Assembly (NCBI RefSeq): GCF_014204865.1
Contig: NZ_JACHMG010000001.1
Location: forward strand, 6,474,501 to 6,538,500
Origin: Amycolatopsis jiangsuensis
GTDB lineage: Bacteria; Actinomycetota; Actinomycetes; Mycobacteriales; Pseudonocardiaceae
Reading direction: 5' to 3'
DNA: 64,000 bases
The stretch's first letter is position 1; each line of letters begins with the position of its first letter. The notes under the pieces are model-generated. The model was not told the origin of the DNA. It worked only from the letters and a program-made list of their open reading frames with translations, and ran no database searches. The position numbers were made by a program, and so were the translations under genes. This document shows, in pieces, positions 25,449 through 34,206 of this stretch.

Positions 25449-27469
25449 GAGAATTCTCCTCGAACGGCCTGAGTGGTGAGAATACGGAGGTACATGCCGG
25501 CGTACGAACTCCACGGTCGCCATCCCCTGGCCGACGTCGCGAGGTCGATGCCCAGAACGTCCGCGCCCTGCCGGACGGCGGGGTCGGCGGTCAGCAGCAC
25601 GTCGGGCGAACCCAGCAGGCGCATGACGACGTAGTCCGCGGTCGCCGGGTCGATGCCGCCGGACAGCAGCTCGTCGCGGAGTTCGTCCGGGTCGCGGCCG
25701 ACGTGGGGGTCGAGCGTGCCGTCCGCCAGCGCGGTGGCGACCCGGCGGACCAGCGGTGCCACGCCGGCTTCGGCCACGGCTTCGGGTGTCGGAAACAGAG
25801 TCGTCAGAGCGTTCATCGGCGACTCGGACCCCGGGACCGGGCGACCGCGGCAGGGCCGGGAGGCCGATGCCGCGCTACCCGGCAGGTCGGACAGTCGGCT
25901 CGCAACGCCAGATACCGCGCCCGCGGTTGGTGGCTGGACTGCGACCGCGTCGGAGGGCGGCGGGAAGCCGGGTGAGGATGCGTGGTCCCGCGTTGCGTCG
26001 GGTGATGCTGGGAAATCCGGTGCCGCACCGGGGTGTACTTCCTGGCCGCGTGGTGGCACCTGGCCGGGGTGTGCGGTGATGTGCGGGGCATCGGTGGGCG
26101 AGTCGGGTGCCGCACCGGGTGGTTCTCCGTGGCTGTGTGGCGGTGCGGTGTCGGGGCATGCGACGTGCGGGGCGGCCGAGGGGGCGTTCCGTGCTGCGTT
26201 GGGGGTTATCGCGTGGCCGCGTGAAGGGATGGAGTCGGCGCGTGGGGCATCCGATGGGAGATCCGGTGCCGCACCGGGCGGTTTCGCGTGGCCCCGTGGC
26301 AGCACAGAGGCGGGATGTGCGGCGAAGCTCCGGGCGCCCCGGCTCCGTGCTGAGGCAGTCTCTGTCCCCGTTGCTGGGGTCAGTTCGTCAAGAGGTCCGG
26401 CAAGTGGCCCGCCGAAGGGGTCGCCCAGGGTGGCGACCTTGGTCGCGGCCTTGCCGAGCAGAGTTCGCAGCAGGAGTTCCGGGCCGTCGACTGCGCCGGG
26501 GACCCGGATGCCCGGTGCTGCGGCGACCACGGGCGCCAGTGCGGTGTCTGCACCCAAGATCCTGGTGACTGCCTCGGGGTCGGCGTCCAAGTCCAGGAGG
26601 CGGCGGACCCGGGTGACGGCGCTGCCCAGATCCCGCAGGTCCGTCAGCGTCAGGTCACAGCGGACGTGGTCGGGCCGGGGGTGCACCCAGACCGCGCCCG
26701 GCCCGTGCGGCAGGCGGAGTGTGCGGCCGTAGCCGGTCAAGGCTGTGTCGCCCTCGGTGGCTTCGATGCCGGGCAACGCGCGCGAAGCGTGGTAACGCAG
26801 CACGCTTCGCGCGTCGAACGGCGCGCGGAACGGCAACCGGAGGCTCAACCTCGTCGCGGTGCTCGGTTCGGCACGGCGTCCGCGGCGGACGCTGACTGCA
26901 CGCAGCTGAGACGGCGTGGTCGCGAAAACCTCGCGGATCGTCTCGTTGAACTGCCGCACGCTCGAGAAGCCGGCAGCGAACGCGACGTCGGTGAGCGGAA
27001 GCTGGGACATCTCGATCAGCAGCCGCGCCGCATGTGCGCGGTGGGCACGCGCGAGAGCGAGCGGGCCGGCACCCAGCTCGGCCGTCAGCACGCGGCCCAG
27101 CTGGCGTTCGGAATAGCCGAGCCGTCGAGCCAGGCCGGGCACGCCTTCGCGTTCGACGAGACCGTCCGAGATGAGCCGCATCGCGCGGGCGGCCAGGTCG
27201 GCGCGGACATTCCAGTCCGGCGACCCGGGAACGGCGTCGGGCAGGCAACGGCGGCACGCGCGGTAGCCGCCGGCCTGCGCGGCGGCCGACGTCGGGTAGA
27301 AGCGGACGTTCCGCTCCTTCGGCGTGAGCGCGGGGCACGACGGCCGGCAGTAGATCCCCGTCGTGCGCACAGCCATGATGAACTGGCCGTCGAACCGCTG
27401 GTCGCGGGCGGTGACGGCCCGGTAGCAACGCTCGGTGTCGAGCCAGATCGGCGTGCTCGTGGTGGCCAT
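25445..27469 (-). CDS. Ada-AlkA fusion: alkylation regulator plus 3-methyladenine DNA glycosylase, with a repeat insert
   Basis: A 674-residue fusion. Residues about 8-80 form the Ada methyl-phosphotriester domain, with zinc cysteines at 41, 45, 72 and 75 (GIYCRPSC and CRRC). An AraC-type helix-turn-helix follows (about 85-185, AFAAGFSSVRQFNETIREVF). The AlkA N-terminal domain covers about 205-320, and then comes the HhH-GPD glycosylase domain. The glycosylase is split near residue 363 by about 188 residues rich in Ala, Pro, Asp and His, and resumes near 552. The catalytic Asp appears kept in LTADPAVRQG, but the hairpin reads GGIDPATADY rather than the usual GIGxWTA. The protein should sense and repair methylation damage. 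Whether the interrupted glycosylase works is uncertain. Confidence 0.85.
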   Translation of the reverse strand: MATTSTPIWLDTERCYRAVTARDQRFDGQFIMAVRTTGIYCRPSCPALTPKERNVRFYPTSAAAQAGGYRACRRCLPDAVPGSPDWNVRADLAARAMRLISDGLVEREGVPGLARRLGYSERQLGRVLTAELGAGPLALARAHRAHAARLLIEMSQLPLTDVAFAAGFSSVRQFNETIREVFATTPSQLRAVSVRRGRRAEPSTATRLSLRLPFRAPFDARSVLRYHASRALPGIEATEGDTALTGYGRTLRLPHGPGAVWVHPRPDHVRCDLTLTDLRDLGSAVTRVRRLLDLDADPEAVTRILGADTALAPVVAAAPGIRVPGAVDGPELLLRTLLGKAATKVATLGDPFGGPLAGPLDELTPATGTETASARSRGARSFAAHPASVLPRGHAKPPGAAPDLPSDAPRADSIPSRGHAITPNAARNAPSAAPHVACPDTAPPHSHGEPPGAAPDSPTDAPHITAHPGQVPPRGQEVHPGAAPDFPASPDATRDHASSPGFPPPSDAVAVQPPTAGAVSGVASRLSDLPGSAASASRPCRGRPVPGSESPMNALTTLFPTPEAVAEAGVAPLVRRVATALADGTLDPHVGRDPDELRDELLSGGIDPATADYVVMRLLGSPDVLLTADPAVRQGADVLGIDLATSARGWRPWSSYAGMYLRILTTQAVRGEFS
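25960..26330. repeat. In-frame repeat expansion inside the AlkA domain
   Basis: About four imperfect repeats of 26-29 codons lie here. Each carries a variant of PRGHAKPPGAAPDLPSDAP on the minus strand. At DNA level the word GGTGCCGCACCGGG recurs at 26019, 26106 and 26265 with a degraded copy near 26190. The spacing 26019-26106 is exactly 29 codons, so expansion preserved the frame. Confidence 0.75.
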
Positions 27470-27569
27470 GCCTGCAATGATGCCAGCAGGTGACAGTGTC
27501 GACTGGCGGAAATCCGCCACGACGCTGCGGCACCGTTCACCGGGTCGGCGGGGGCCGGCGCGCGGCACG

Positions 27570-27575
27570 TAGACT
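27570..27575 (+). promoter_or_regulatory. -10 element of ychF, leaderless type
   Basis: TAGACT ends 8 nt before the ychF GTG, and no Shine-Dalgarno sequence fits between. This spacing is what leaderless actinobacterial transcripts show. Confidence 0.45.
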
Positions 27576-27583
27576 TACCCGCC

Positions 27584-28666
<1,083 letters not shown>

Positions 28667-28678
28667 TGGCATCGCTTG

Positions 28679-28716
28679 ACGAAGCCCCCACGGCCGGTGT
28701 GCCGTGGGGGCTTCGT
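28679..28716. terminator. Bidirectional terminator after ychF
   Basis: A perfect 16-bp inverted repeat (ACGAAGCCCCCACGGC and its complement) around a 6-nt loop, 12 bp past the ychF stop. It can also terminate the leftward small-protein gene. Confidence 0.85.
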
Positions 28717-28738
28717 CACGTGGCCCGTGCGTGGATGT

Positions 28739-28846
28739 TCAGCCGAGCAGGCCGAGCACCACGATCGCGATCAGCGTGAACGCCGTGGCGTAGCCGGTGA
28801 TCAGGGCGCGCTGGGTGGGGGAGAGCTGGGCGGACGTGCTGTGCAT
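28739..28846 (-). CDS. 35-residue single-pass membrane protein
   Basis: A small gene with normal high-GC codon use. The peptide starts MHSTSAQLSPTQRALI, continues into one hydrophobic helix (YATAFTLIAIVVLGLLG) and stops right after it. AGGAC lies before the ATG. There is no known family that I can name. It lies downstream of, and on the same strand as, a second tiny membrane-protein gene, 75 bp away. It could be a peptide subunit of a membrane complex, but no partner is evident. Confidence 0.6.
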   Translation of the reverse strand: MHSTSAQLSPTQRALITGYATAFTLIAIVVLGLLG

Positions 28847-28921
28847 GACGTGTCCTAGTGGGCGAGTGCCGACGGTTCCGCCTGCATAGCGGCCTGATCA
28901 CGGCCGGCGTTACCGGGTGTG

Positions 28922-29023
28922 TCACGGATCACGCCGGGCGCGGGCGGTGTACCAGAGCACCCCGCCTGCCGCGGCCACCATCAGGCCGAACGACACCATT
29001 CCCACCACTACCGCCTGCGTCAT
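28922..29023 (-). CDS. 33-residue single-pass membrane protein
   Basis: The ATG at 29023 is preceded by AAGGACG at ideal spacing. The peptide is a single membrane helix (AVVVGMVSFGLMVAAAGGVLWY) with a basic end TARARRDP, predicting the C-terminus in the cytosol. Codon use is typical of the genome. The function is unknown. It may be co-transcribed with the upstream pterin dehydratase gene, whose stop lies 81 bp away. Confidence 0.6.
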   Translation of the reverse strand: MTQAVVVGMVSFGLMVAAAGGVLWYTARARRDP

Positions 29024-29104
29024 CTCGCGTCCTTCCGGATCTGGTGTCCGGGAGACGTGCGAGACCGGCGGTGGTGTCGCCGTTGTTGCCGACGTCACGC
29101 CTGG

Positions 29105-29395
29105 TCAGCGTGCCGCCAGCAGGTCGTCGATCTGCCTGGCCAGTGCGAAGTCCTTCTCCGTGAGGCCGCCCGCGGAGTGGGTACTCAACCGGAAGGTCAG
29201 GGTTCGCCAGCGGATGTCGATGTCGGGGTGGTGGTCCGCGGTTTCGGCCAGTTCGGCCACCCGGTCGACCACCTCGATCGCGGCCGGGAAGGAGGGCCGT
29301 TCGGTCGTGCGGACGAGGGTGGCGCCGTCGCGGTGCCAGCCGGACAGGGTGCTCAGTGCCTCGTCGGCGGCCGAGTCGCTCAGGAGTTCCGTCAT
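29105..29395 (-). CDS. 4a-hydroxytetrahydrobiopterin dehydratase (PCD/DCoH-like)
   Basis: A 96-residue pterin-4a-carbinolamine dehydratase. The active-site pattern is recognisable in ELAETADHHPDIDIRWRTLTFRLSTHSAGGLTEKD: adjacent histidines, Asp-Ile and a downstream His. It dehydrates 4a-hydroxy-pterins; no aromatic hydroxylase is adjacent, so the physiological substrate is unclear. The ATG at 29395 sits directly behind TGGAGGG. It is divergent from the thiamine transport operon. Confidence 0.92.
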   Translation of the reverse strand: MTELLSDSAADEALSTLSGWHRDGATLVRTTERPSFPAAIEVVDRVAELAETADHHPDIDIRWRTLTFRLSTHSAGGLTEKDFALARQIDDLLAAR

Positions 29396-29425
29396 CCCTC
29401 CATGGTGTCGGCTAGGCTTCGCGGT

Positions 29426-29516
29426 TGCCACGGGAGTCCGGCACGGCCGGGCTGAGAGGCGGGCAGCAGGTCCGCGACCGTTCGCACCTGAATCCGGATC
29501 ATGCCGGCGCAGGGAG
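29426..29516 (+). promoter_or_regulatory. TPP riboswitch (THI element)
   Basis: The conserved THI-box parts occur in order: CGGGAGTCCGG, then GGGCTGAGAGG (the CUGAGA core, 29452-29457), then ACCGTTCGCACCTGAATCCGGATC, then GCCGGCGCAGGGA. The element ends 40 bp before the thiB start, so it should lower expression of thiBPQ when thiamine pyrophosphate is plentiful. The T-loop and pyrophosphate-binding regions are both intact by eye. Confidence 0.93.
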
Positions 29517-29556
29517 GCCCACCGCTCTCCTCGCCCGGCGTAGTGCAGGAGGGTAG

Positions 29557-30624
29557 ATGTTTCCGCGGACCGCACGCACGGTGCTGGGCCTCACCTCGGT
29601 GGCGGTGCTGGCGGGTGCCTGCTCGCTGTCCGGCGGTGATTCCGGCGGCTCGGCGGGCTCCGACCAGCAGAACCCGACGGTCACGCTGGTCACGCACGAT
29701 TCGTTCGCCGCGCCGCAGGACGTGCTCGACGCCTTCCAGCGTCAGTCCGGCATCACGCTCAAGATCGTCAAGTCCGGTGACGCGGGCGCGCTGACCAACA
29801 AGCTGGTGCTGACCAAGGGCAACCCGGTCGGCGACGTCGCGTACGGCGTCGACAACACGTTCGCCTCCCGCGCGCTGGGTGAGGACGTGTTCCAGCCGTA
29901 CACGAGCCCCGAAGCCGACCGCGGGCCCCAGCGCTATTCGGTCGACCCCGAGCACCGGCTCTCCGCGGTCGACGTCGGCGACGTCTGCGTGAACGTGGAC
30001 ACCGGCTACTTCGCGAGCAAGGGCATCCCGGCGCCGGCGTCGTACGACGATCTGGCCGATCCGAAGTACAAGGACCTGATGGTCGCCGAAAGCCCGGCCA
30101 CCGCGTCGCCCGGGCTGGCCTTCCTGCTCGGCACGGTCGCGAAGTACGGCGAATCCGGCTGGCCGGACTACTGGAACCGGCTCAAGGCCAACGGGCTCAA
30201 GATCGACAGCGGCTGGGAGGAGGCCTACACCAAGGACTTCTCCGGCTCGTCCGGCAAGGGCCCGCGGCCGATCGTGGTCTCCTACGCCTCGTCGCCTGCC
30301 GCCGAACTCGGCCAGGATGGCAAACCGCGGACGAAGGCGCTGCTGGACACGTGCTTCCGGCAGGTCGAGTACGCCGGGGTGCTGACCGGCGGCAAGCAGC
30401 AGCCGCAGGCGCAGAAGGTGGTCGACTTCCTGCTGTCGCAACAGTTCCAGGCCACGGTCGCGGCCAATATGTACGTCTACCCGGCGCGAACCGGCGTCGA
30501 GCTGCCGGCGGGCTGGGCCACCGCGGCGCCGCTGCCGAGTGCCCCGGGCACCATGGCCGCCGACAAGATCCAGGCCGGCCGGGAGAAGTGGATCGGGACA
30601 TGGCGCTCGCTCATGGGGGCGTGA
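29557..30624 (+). CDS. thiB: Thiamine ABC transporter substrate-binding lipoprotein
   Basis: A 355-residue lipoprotein. The signal peptide ends in the lipobox LAGAC (Cys near residue 22). The mature part is a type-2 periplasmic-binding fold of the ThiB/TbpA group (GNPVGDVAYGVDNTFASRAL, SPGLAFLLGTVAKYGE). It captures thiamine or phosphorylated thiamine outside the membrane. AGGAGGG lies before the ATG. It is the first gene of thiBPQ behind the TPP riboswitch. Confidence 0.93.
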   Translation: MFPRTARTVLGLTSVAVLAGACSLSGGDSGGSAGSDQQNPTVTLVTHDSFAAPQDVLDAFQRQSGITLKIVKSGDAGALTNKLVLTKGNPVGDVAYGVDNTFASRALGEDVFQPYTSPEADRGPQRYSVDPEHRLSAVDVGDVCVNVDTGYFASKGIPAPASYDDLADPKYKDLMVAESPATASPGLAFLLGTVAKYGESGWPDYWNRLKANGLKIDSGWEEAYTKDFSGSSGKGPRPIVVSYASSPAAELGQDGKPRTKALLDTCFRQVEYAGVLTGGKQQPQAQKVVDFLLSQQFQATVAANMYVYPARTGVELPAGWATAAPLPSAPGTMAADKIQAGREKWIGTWRSLMGA

Positions 30625-32219
30625 GACCGGCTCGCACGGCCGGGCTCACCCTCCTCGGGCTGCTGCCGGTCGCGTTCCTGGTGGTGTTCTTCGCCTGGCC
30701 GGTGGTGGCGATCGTCGGCCGCGGGTTCTCCGCGGGCGGCGTCGACACCGTGCTCGGCGACCCGCAGACCTGGCGGCTGACCGGGTTCACCCTCGCCAGC
30801 GCCGCCGCGTCCACCGTGGTCGCGGTGGTGGCCGGGCTGCCGGTGGCGTTCCTGCTCGCCCGGGTGCGGCTGCCCGGCGTCGGCCTGGCGCGCACCATCG
30901 TGCTGGTCCCGTTCGTGCTGCCGACGGTGGTCGTCGGCCTCGCGTTCCGCGCGTTGTGGCCGGACGGCGGGGTGCTGCCGCTGGTGCTGGCCAACGCCTT
31001 CTTCAACGTCGCCGTGGTCGCACGGACCGTCTCCGGGCTGTGGGCGCACCTCGACCCGCGGGCCACCGAGGCCGCGCGGGCGCTCGGCGCTTCGCCGTGG
31101 CGGGCGTTCCGCACGGTCACGCTGCCTGCGCTCGCACCGGCGGTCGCCTCGGCGGCCGCAGTGGTCTTTCTCTTCTGCGCCACCAGCTTCGGCGTGGTGC
31201 TGATTCTCGGCGGCGGCAACTTCCGCACCCTGGAGACCGAGATCTACCTGCGTACCGTGGATTTGCTGGATCTCTCCGGGGCGGCGGCGCTCTCGTTGCT
31301 CCAGTTCGCCGCGGTGGTCGCGGCGCTGGCTCTCGGCGCGGTCGCACGACGGCGGCGGGAGAACGCGGTGCGGCTGCGGTCCGCGCAGGTCACTGCCCGG
31401 TGTCCGCAGGGCGGGCAGTGGTACGTGGTCGGGGCGGCGGTGGCCGTGCTCGGGCTGTTGCTGATACCGATCTTCGCGCTGCTCGTGGAGTCGGTGTCCA
31501 CTGCGGACGGGTGGAGTTTCGCCGGATATCGCGCCCTGTCCGGTACCGGCGCGAACGGTGCGCTGCAGGTGACCGGCTGGGTCGCCGCACAGAACTCACT
31601 TGCCGCGGCGACCGACGCGACCCTGCTAGCCATGGCCATCGGGGTGATCGCGAGCGTGGTGCTGGTCGCGCTGCGCCGCTCACCCGGACGGCTCGCCCAC
31701 GGAATGGGAGAGACGATGGACGCGGCGCTGATGCTGCCGCTGGGAGTTTCCGCGGTGACGGTCGGATTCGGCTACCTCGTGACGCTCGACGCGCTGCCCG
31801 GCGACCTGCGCACGTCGCCGATGCTCGTGCCGCTGGCCCAGGCGCTCGTGATCATCCCGCTGGTGGTGCGGATGATCCTGCCGGTGCTGCGGGCGATCGA
31901 CGAGCGGCTGCGCCAGGCCGCGGCGACGCTCGGCGCGAGCCCGGCGCGGGTGTGGCGGGAGATCGACCTGCCGCTGGCCGCGCGGTCACTGGTCGCCGCG
32001 GCCGGGTTCGGATTCGTGGTGGCGCTCGGCGAGTTCGGGGCCACGAGTTTCCTCGCCCGCCCGGACGCGCCGACGCTGCCGGTCGCCGTCGCCACGCTGA
32101 TCGGCCGGCCGGGGGAGCTGAACAACCAGATGGCCTACGCCGGATGCGCCTTGCTGATGCTGGTGACCGTCGTGGCCGTCGTGCTGATCGACCGGTTCGG
32201 TTCGGTCGGGGAGTTCTGA
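30621..32219 (+). CDS. thiP: Thiamine ABC transporter permease, fused double domain
   Basis: A 532-residue permease holding two binding-protein-dependent transport domains in one chain, as in ThiP. About 12 membrane helices are visible. Two EAA-type coupling loops appear: EAARALGASPWRAFRTVTLPAL near residue 150 and RQAAATLGASPARVWREIDLPL near residue 435. GTG 30621 overlaps the thiB stop by GTGA. An in-frame ATG at 30600 is an alternative that would add 7 residues. The stop overlaps thiQ. Confidence 0.93.
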   Translation: MRPARTAGLTLLGLLPVAFLVVFFAWPVVAIVGRGFSAGGVDTVLGDPQTWRLTGFTLASAAASTVVAVVAGLPVAFLLARVRLPGVGLARTIVLVPFVLPTVVVGLAFRALWPDGGVLPLVLANAFFNVAVVARTVSGLWAHLDPRATEAARALGASPWRAFRTVTLPALAPAVASAAAVVFLFCATSFGVVLILGGGNFRTLETEIYLRTVDLLDLSGAAALSLLQFAAVVAALALGAVARRRRENAVRLRSAQVTARCPQGGQWYVVGAAVAVLGLLLIPIFALLVESVSTADGWSFAGYRALSGTGANGALQVTGWVAAQNSLAAATDATLLAMAIGVIASVVLVALRRSPGRLAHGMGETMDAALMLPLGVSAVTVGFGYLVTLDALPGDLRTSPMLVPLAQALVIIPLVVRMILPVLRAIDERLRQAAATLGASPARVWREIDLPLAARSLVAAAGFGFVVALGEFGATSFLARPDAPTLPVAVATLIGRPGELNNQMAYAGCALLMLVTVVAVVLIDRFGSVGEF

Positions 32220-33247
32220 TGGCGCTGTCGGTACGGGACGTCACTGTCCACTATGGATCCTTCGCCGCGGTGCGCGGTGCCTCGCTCGACCTCGCCGACG
32301 GGGAGGTGCTCGCGTTGCTCGGCCCGTCCGGCTCGGGGAAGTCGACGCTGCTGCGGGCGATCACCGGACTGGAACCGGCTTCGGAGGGCGTGGTCTCCTG
32401 GGACGGTGCCGACCTCGCCGCGGTCCCGGTGCACAAACGCGGCTTCGGCCTGGTCTTCCAGGACGGGCAGCTGTTCCCGCACCGCGACGTCGCCGCGAAC
32501 ATCGCCTTCGGCCTGCGGATGCACGGCGTCCCGCGCGCACAGCACGCGAAACGGGTCACCGAGCTGCTGGAACTGGTGGGGCTGACCGGGTTCGAACGAC
32601 GCCGGGTGACCGAGCTGTCCGGCGGCCAGGCCCAGCGGGTCGCGCTCGCCCGAGCCCTGGCACCCGAACCCCGGTTGCTGCTGCTCGACGAACCGCTGTC
32701 CGGGCTCGACGCGGGACTGCGTGAACAGCTGGCGATCGACCTGGCGGACCTGTTGCGACGCAGCAAGATCACCGCGTTGCTCGTGACGCACGACCAGGAG
32801 GAGGCGTTCACGCTGGCCGATCGGGTGGCGGTGCTCGACGCCGGCGAGATCCGGCAGGAGGGTGCGGTCGGTTCGGTGTGGCGGCGCCCGGCCGACGACG
32901 CGGTGGCCCGTTTCCTCGGCGTCACCACGTTCCTGCCCGGTCGCGCCTCCGGCGGCGTGGTGCGCACCGAGCTGGGCCAGTTCGAGCTGGCCGCGGCCCC
33001 GGACGGCCCGGTCCGGCTGGGCCTGCGCCCGCACGGTCTGCGCGTGGCCTCCGACGGCGTGCCCGGGGAGGTCACCGCCGCCCTGCACCGCCGCGACCAC
33101 GTACGACTGCTGGTCCGGCTGGCAACGCCTGCCGTGGAGACGGTGGACGCCGTCGCGCCCGCCTCCTCGGACCTGCGTGCGGGCGACCCCGTACGCCTGG
33201 CACCAGACCCGGACGGAATTGCCCTCGTGAGTGGCGAGGCCGGATAG
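32219..33247 (+). CDS. thiQ: Thiamine ABC transporter ATP-binding protein
   Basis: A 342-residue ABC ATPase. Walker A GPSGSGKST, Q-loop LVFQDGQLFP, signature ELSGGQAQRVALARAL, Walker B LLLLDEPLSG and the switch His in VTHDQEE are all present. A C-terminal extension of about 110 residues forms a TOBE-like regulatory domain. The start codon overlaps the thiP stop (TGATG). The end of the gene also forms the left arm of the terminator hairpin. Confidence 0.93.
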   Translation: MALSVRDVTVHYGSFAAVRGASLDLADGEVLALLGPSGSGKSTLLRAITGLEPASEGVVSWDGADLAAVPVHKRGFGLVFQDGQLFPHRDVAANIAFGLRMHGVPRAQHAKRVTELLELVGLTGFERRRVTELSGGQAQRVALARALAPEPRLLLLDEPLSGLDAGLREQLAIDLADLLRRSKITALLVTHDQEEAFTLADRVAVLDAGEIRQEGAVGSVWRRPADDAVARFLGVTTFLPGRASGGVVRTELGQFELAAAPDGPVRLGLRPHGLRVASDGVPGEVTAALHRRDHVRLLVRLATPAVETVDAVAPASSDLRAGDPVRLAPDPDGIALVSGEAG

Positions 33248-33266
33248 AACCGGACTCGCCACTCAC
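33227..33266. terminator. Terminator of thiBPQ built from the CTCGTGAGTGG palindrome
   Basis: A 17-bp stem with one mismatch and a 6-nt loop; the left arm is the last codons of thiQ. The arms contain CTCGTGAGTGGCGAG, a word that recurs at 38967. It also separates the convergent ABC-2 permease gene. Confidence 0.8.
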
Positions 33267-33274
33267 CAGGGTGC

Positions 33275-34168
33275 TCAGCCGTCGCGGGTGCTGAGGCGGC
33301 CGTAGGCCAGGGACAGGCCGACCACGAGGTAGCAGACCGCCCGCAGTGCGCCTTCGCCGAGCATTGTCGACGCCATCGGGTCCTGCAGTACCTCGAGCGG
33401 TGCTTCCGTCCAGTTCTGCGTGAGCAGGAACGGGTGCAGCCAGTCCAGCGAGGACAGGAAACCCAGGATGGTGAACACGATGTTGCCCGCCAGCACCGAG
33501 GCGACCACGAGCATCGGGTGCTCGGTCCAGCTCGACACCGCCAGCGCGACCGCCCCGACCGCCCACATCTGCAGCACGATCCAGCCGGCCACGAGCAGGA
33601 TGCGGGCGAGCGCCCCGCCGAGCGACAACGTGGTGCCGGACAAGGTGAACAGCGAATCCGTGCCGTTCAGGATCAGGCCGGTGACCACGCCGGTCACGCA
33701 CATCGCGAGCACCGCGACGAACGACACGGCCGCGACGCCGATCGCCTTCACCACCAGCAGCCGTCCCCGGCTCACCGGCGCGACGAGCCAGCCGCGCAAC
33801 GTACCGTGTGCCGTCTCCCCGGCGATCGCGTCCGCTCCCGCCATCGCCGAGGCGAGTGGCAGCAGCAACGTCAGCGTCATCACCATCGCGGCGATCGGCA
33901 GTACGAACGCGTTGTTCACCGCGGACGCCAGCAGCGCCGCCCCCGCATCGCCCTGGGCGCCGCCCGGTGTGTCGCCGCCCGGTGAGGCTCCGCCCGCCAG
34001 GGTGAGCCCGACGCCGACCACGATCGGCACCAGCGCCAGCAGCCCCAGCACGGCGAGCGTGCGCGGCCGGCGGAAGATCCAGCGCAGCTCCGCGGCGACC
34101 AGCCGCGGCACGGGCACGGTGTCGTGCCCGGTCCGACTCGCCGGTGCGGTGAGTGCCGCGGTAGTCAT
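33275..34168 (-). CDS. ABC-2 type membrane permease
   Basis: A 297-residue permease with six hydrophobic segments and a large soluble/extracellular stretch after the first (GGASPGGDTPGGAQGDAG). The layout matches ABC-2/NatB-like exporters. The ATG at 34168 follows GTGGAGG and overlaps the stop of a 13-codon ORF by ATGA. It is the last gene of the LolA-like/ATPase/permease operon that diverges from a two-component system. The substrate is unknown; lipid, peptide or antibiotic efflux are all possible. Confidence 0.85.
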   Translation of the reverse strand: MTTAALTAPASRTGHDTVPVPRLVAAELRWIFRRPRTLAVLGLLALVPIVVGVGLTLAGGASPGGDTPGGAQGDAGAALLASAVNNAFVLPIAAMVMTLTLLLPLASAMAGADAIAGETAHGTLRGWLVAPVSRGRLLVVKAIGVAAVSFVAVLAMCVTGVVTGLILNGTDSLFTLSGTTLSLGGALARILLVAGWIVLQMWAVGAVALAVSSWTEHPMLVVASVLAGNIVFTILGFLSSLDWLHPFLLTQNWTEAPLEVLQDPMASTMLGEGALRAVCYLVVGLSLAYGRLSTRDG

Positions 34169-34206
34169 GACGCCTCCACGGGAAGGAGCATGTCGGCGGT
34201 AGTCAT
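34165..34206 (-). CDS. 13-codon bridging ORF between ABC ATPase and permease
   Basis: ATG-ACT-ACC-GCC opens a 13-residue peptide (MTTADMLLPVEAS). Its start overlaps the ATPase stop by ATGA, and its stop overlaps the permease start by ATGA. The first 11 bases duplicate the permease start (ATGACTACCGC). It contains the permease's GGAGG ribosome-binding site. It may act only as a translational relay, or be a by-product of a small duplication. Confidence 0.4.
   Translation of the reverse strand: MTTADMLLPVEAS

Noticed and set aside
30539..33247. Apparent 902-codon protein ending in the thiQ ATPase
   Set aside because: The first 560 codons are a shifted frame of thiP. The real thiQ start is at 32219 where it overlaps the thiP stop.
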